A stretch of 64,000 nucleotides of DNA from Lentibacillus cibarius (lineage in GTDB: Bacteria; Bacillota; Bacilli; Bacillales; Amphibacillaceae): positions 2,418,001 through 2,482,000 of the forward strand of contig NZ_VCIA01000001.1 of assembly GCF_005887555.1 (NCBI RefSeq), read 5' to 3'. The notes under the pieces are model-generated. The model did no database searches and was not told the DNA's origin. It saw only the letters and a program-made list of their open reading frames with translations. The position numbers and the translations under genes are program-made. Below are positions 62,743 to 64,000 of the stretch, piece by piece; position 1 is the stretch's first letter; each line of letters begins with the position of its first letter.

Positions 62743-64000
62743 TTGATCGCTATACACGAGAAGAAATGGGCACCATCTGGACGGAAGAAAATAAATATAA
62801 AGCGTGGTTGGAAGTAGAAATACTTGCTTGTGAAGCATGGAGTGAGCTTGGCGCTATCCCACCTGCAGACGTGGAGATGATTCGTCGAAATGCTTCCTTT
62901 GATGTGGAACGGATTCAAGAGATCGAACAGGAAACAAGGCATGATGTCATTGCCTTTACTCGTGCAGTTTCCGAATCGCTCGGTGAGGAGCGCAAATGGG
63001 TGCATTACGGACTCACTTCAACCGACGTCGTGGATACGGCGCAGTCTTATTTGCTAAAACAGGCGAATGACATCCTGCGAAACGACTTGCATCAGTTTAT
63101 TGATGTCCTCAAGGATAGGGCCATCGAACATAAATATACCGTTATGATGGGGCGGACCCATGGTGTTCATGCGGAGCCAACAACATTCGGGCTGAAACTT
63201 GCACTCTGGTATGAAGAAATGAAACGACACCTGGAACGTTTTGAATTGGCGGCAAAAAACATTGAATTTGGCAAATTGTCCGGTGCTGTCGGTACTTATG
63301 CGAATATTGATCCGTATGTGGAGGAGTATGTGTGCAAGCAAATTGGGCTTTCGCCTGCACCGGTATCAACACAAACACTCCAGCGTGATCGGCATGCAGC
63401 ATATGTTTCCGCACTGGCGCTTATTGCTGCTTCGATTGAAAAGTTTGCCACCGAAATCCGTGGTCTGCAAAAAACGGAAACACGTGAGGTGGAAGAGTTT
63501 TTTGCGAAAGGGCAGAAGGGATCATCAGCCATGCCGCATAAGCGCAACCCAATTGGCTCCGAAAATATGACCGGCATAGCGCGGGTGTTGCGTGGCCACA
63601 TGGTGACAGCAGCGGAGAATGTAGCCCTCTGGCATGAGCGTGATATATCCCATTCATCGGCTGAACGGATTATTTTGCCGGATGCTACAACGGCGCTTAA
63701 CTACATGCTGCATCGTTTTACTAGTATTGTTCGCAATTTAACGGTCTTTCCTGAACATATGCGCGCGAACATGGATAAGACGTATGGCGTCATTTTCTCC
63801 CAACGTGTCCTCCTTGCCCTCGTGGAAAAAGGAATGCCGCGGGAAGAAGCATATGACCTTGTTCAGCCCAAAGCGATGGAAGCATGGGAGACAGGCACAC
63901 ATTTCAAACAGCTGGTCAAGGCGGATGAACAAGTTTCTTCCCGGTTGACACAGGAAGAATTGGATCAGTGCTTTGATCATACGTACCACTTAAAAAATGT
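62739..64000 (+). CDS. purB: Adenylosuccinate lyase (partial, right edge)
   Basis: The frame from ATG 62739 is open to the end of the window (420 codons), covering nearly all of a roughly 430-residue PurB. The lyase signature [16 protein letters not shown] is present, with the catalytic His region in [16 protein letters not shown] and [11 protein letters not shown]. It acts twice in purine synthesis, on SAICAR and on adenylosuccinate. AGGAGGAAG precedes the start inside purK. Roughly the last ten residues are beyond the window. Confidence 0.95.
   Translation, partial: MIDRYTREEMGTIWTEENKYKAWLEVEILACEAWSELGAIPPADVEMIRRNASFDVERIQEIEQETRHDVIAFTRAVSESLGEERKWVHYGLTSTDVVDTAQSYLLKQANDILRNDLHQFIDVLKDRAIEHKYTVMMGRTHGVHAEPTTFGLKLALWYEEMKRHLERFELAAKNIEFGKLSGAVGTYANIDPYVEEYVCKQIGLSPAPVSTQTLQRDRHAAYVSALALIAASIEKFATEIRGLQKTETREVEEFFAKGQKGSSAMPHKRNPIGSENMTGIARVLRGHMVTAAENVALWHERDISHSSAERIILPDATTALNYMLHRFTSIVRNLTVFPEHMRANMDKTYGVIFSQRVLLALVEKGMPREEAYDLVQPKAMEAWETGTHFKQLVKADEQVSSRLTQEELDQCFDHTYHLKN

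Overview
The window looks like chromosomal DNA from a low-GC, endospore-forming member of the Bacillaceae. A moderately halophilic genus such as Virgibacillus, Oceanobacillus or Lentibacillus fits best, but this is inferred from content and not proved. The evidence is a GerA-type germinant receptor operon, a Spo0E-like phosphatase, a YrvL-like protein, Bacillus-type regulation (PurR operators, guanine and lysine riboswitches, GbsR), a carnitine/compatible-solute locus, and gene order yeaC-yeaD-yebA-guaA-pbuG-(inserted genes)-yebE-(inserted genes)-purE-purK-purB, which matches the Bacillus subtilis purine region.

Layout. 1-3.9 kb is an accessory patch: a gene running off the left edge, a tyrosine recombinase preceded by three copies of a 12-15 bp repeat, two very small genes (zinc ribbon, winged helix), a truncated plasmid-type gene, and a 5'-truncated UvrA-like ATPase joined to it. 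4-8.1 kb holds a cupin gene and a formate dehydrogenase fdhA-yjgD pair, with fdhA broken by a one-base frameshift. 8.2-11.1 kb has a Gfo/Idh/MocA oxidoreductase and an RlmCD-type rRNA methyltransferase. 11.1-13.6 kb is decayed DNA: a DoxX remnant, an orphan IS200/IS605-type end, a Spo0E-like gene and the tail of a DUF916/DUF3324 protein. 13.6-20 kb is a methylcitrate-cycle locus (NCS1 transporter, LysR regulator, mmgD-mmgE-mmgF). 20-26 kb contains transport and metabolic genes (brnQ, a YerD-like glutamate synthase domain protein, an EamA transporter, a Ca2+/cation antiporter). 26-27.3 kb is dapA under a lysine riboswitch. 27.4-31.4 kb is a membrane protein-CcdA-ResA-like cluster followed by a two-component system.

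31.7-38.3 kb is the most coherent pathway: an OpuC-type osmolyte ABC transporter, a GbsR-family regulator, and enzymes for L-carnitine dehydrogenation, dehydrocarnitine cleavage and betainyl-CoA hydrolysis. Together they should import carnitine and convert it to glycine betaine plus acetyl units. A shared 12-bp motif lies upstream of both the transporter and the regulator. 38.3-39.7 kb has a 21-bp tandem repeat and a twice-frameshifted D-Ala-D-Ala carboxypeptidase. 39.7-45.7 kb is a germinant receptor operon with one A, two tandem B, one C and a small D-like subunit, divergent from two small-protein genes. 45.7-47.2 kb is an amidase.

47.3-64 kb is the purine neighbourhood. guaA, pbuG and purEKB each have a guanine-class riboswitch, and pbuG and purE additionally have paired PurR boxes with identical 29-bp spacing. 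Genes inserted in this otherwise syntenic block include an MFS transporter, msrA, hsp20, a Uma2-family protein and a YrvL-like membrane protein. purB runs off the right edge about ten codons before its expected end.

No rRNA, tRNA, CRISPR array or intact insertion sequence was seen. Three of the disruptions (one in fdhA, two in dacF-like) are single-base losses, so assembly error cannot be excluded for these.
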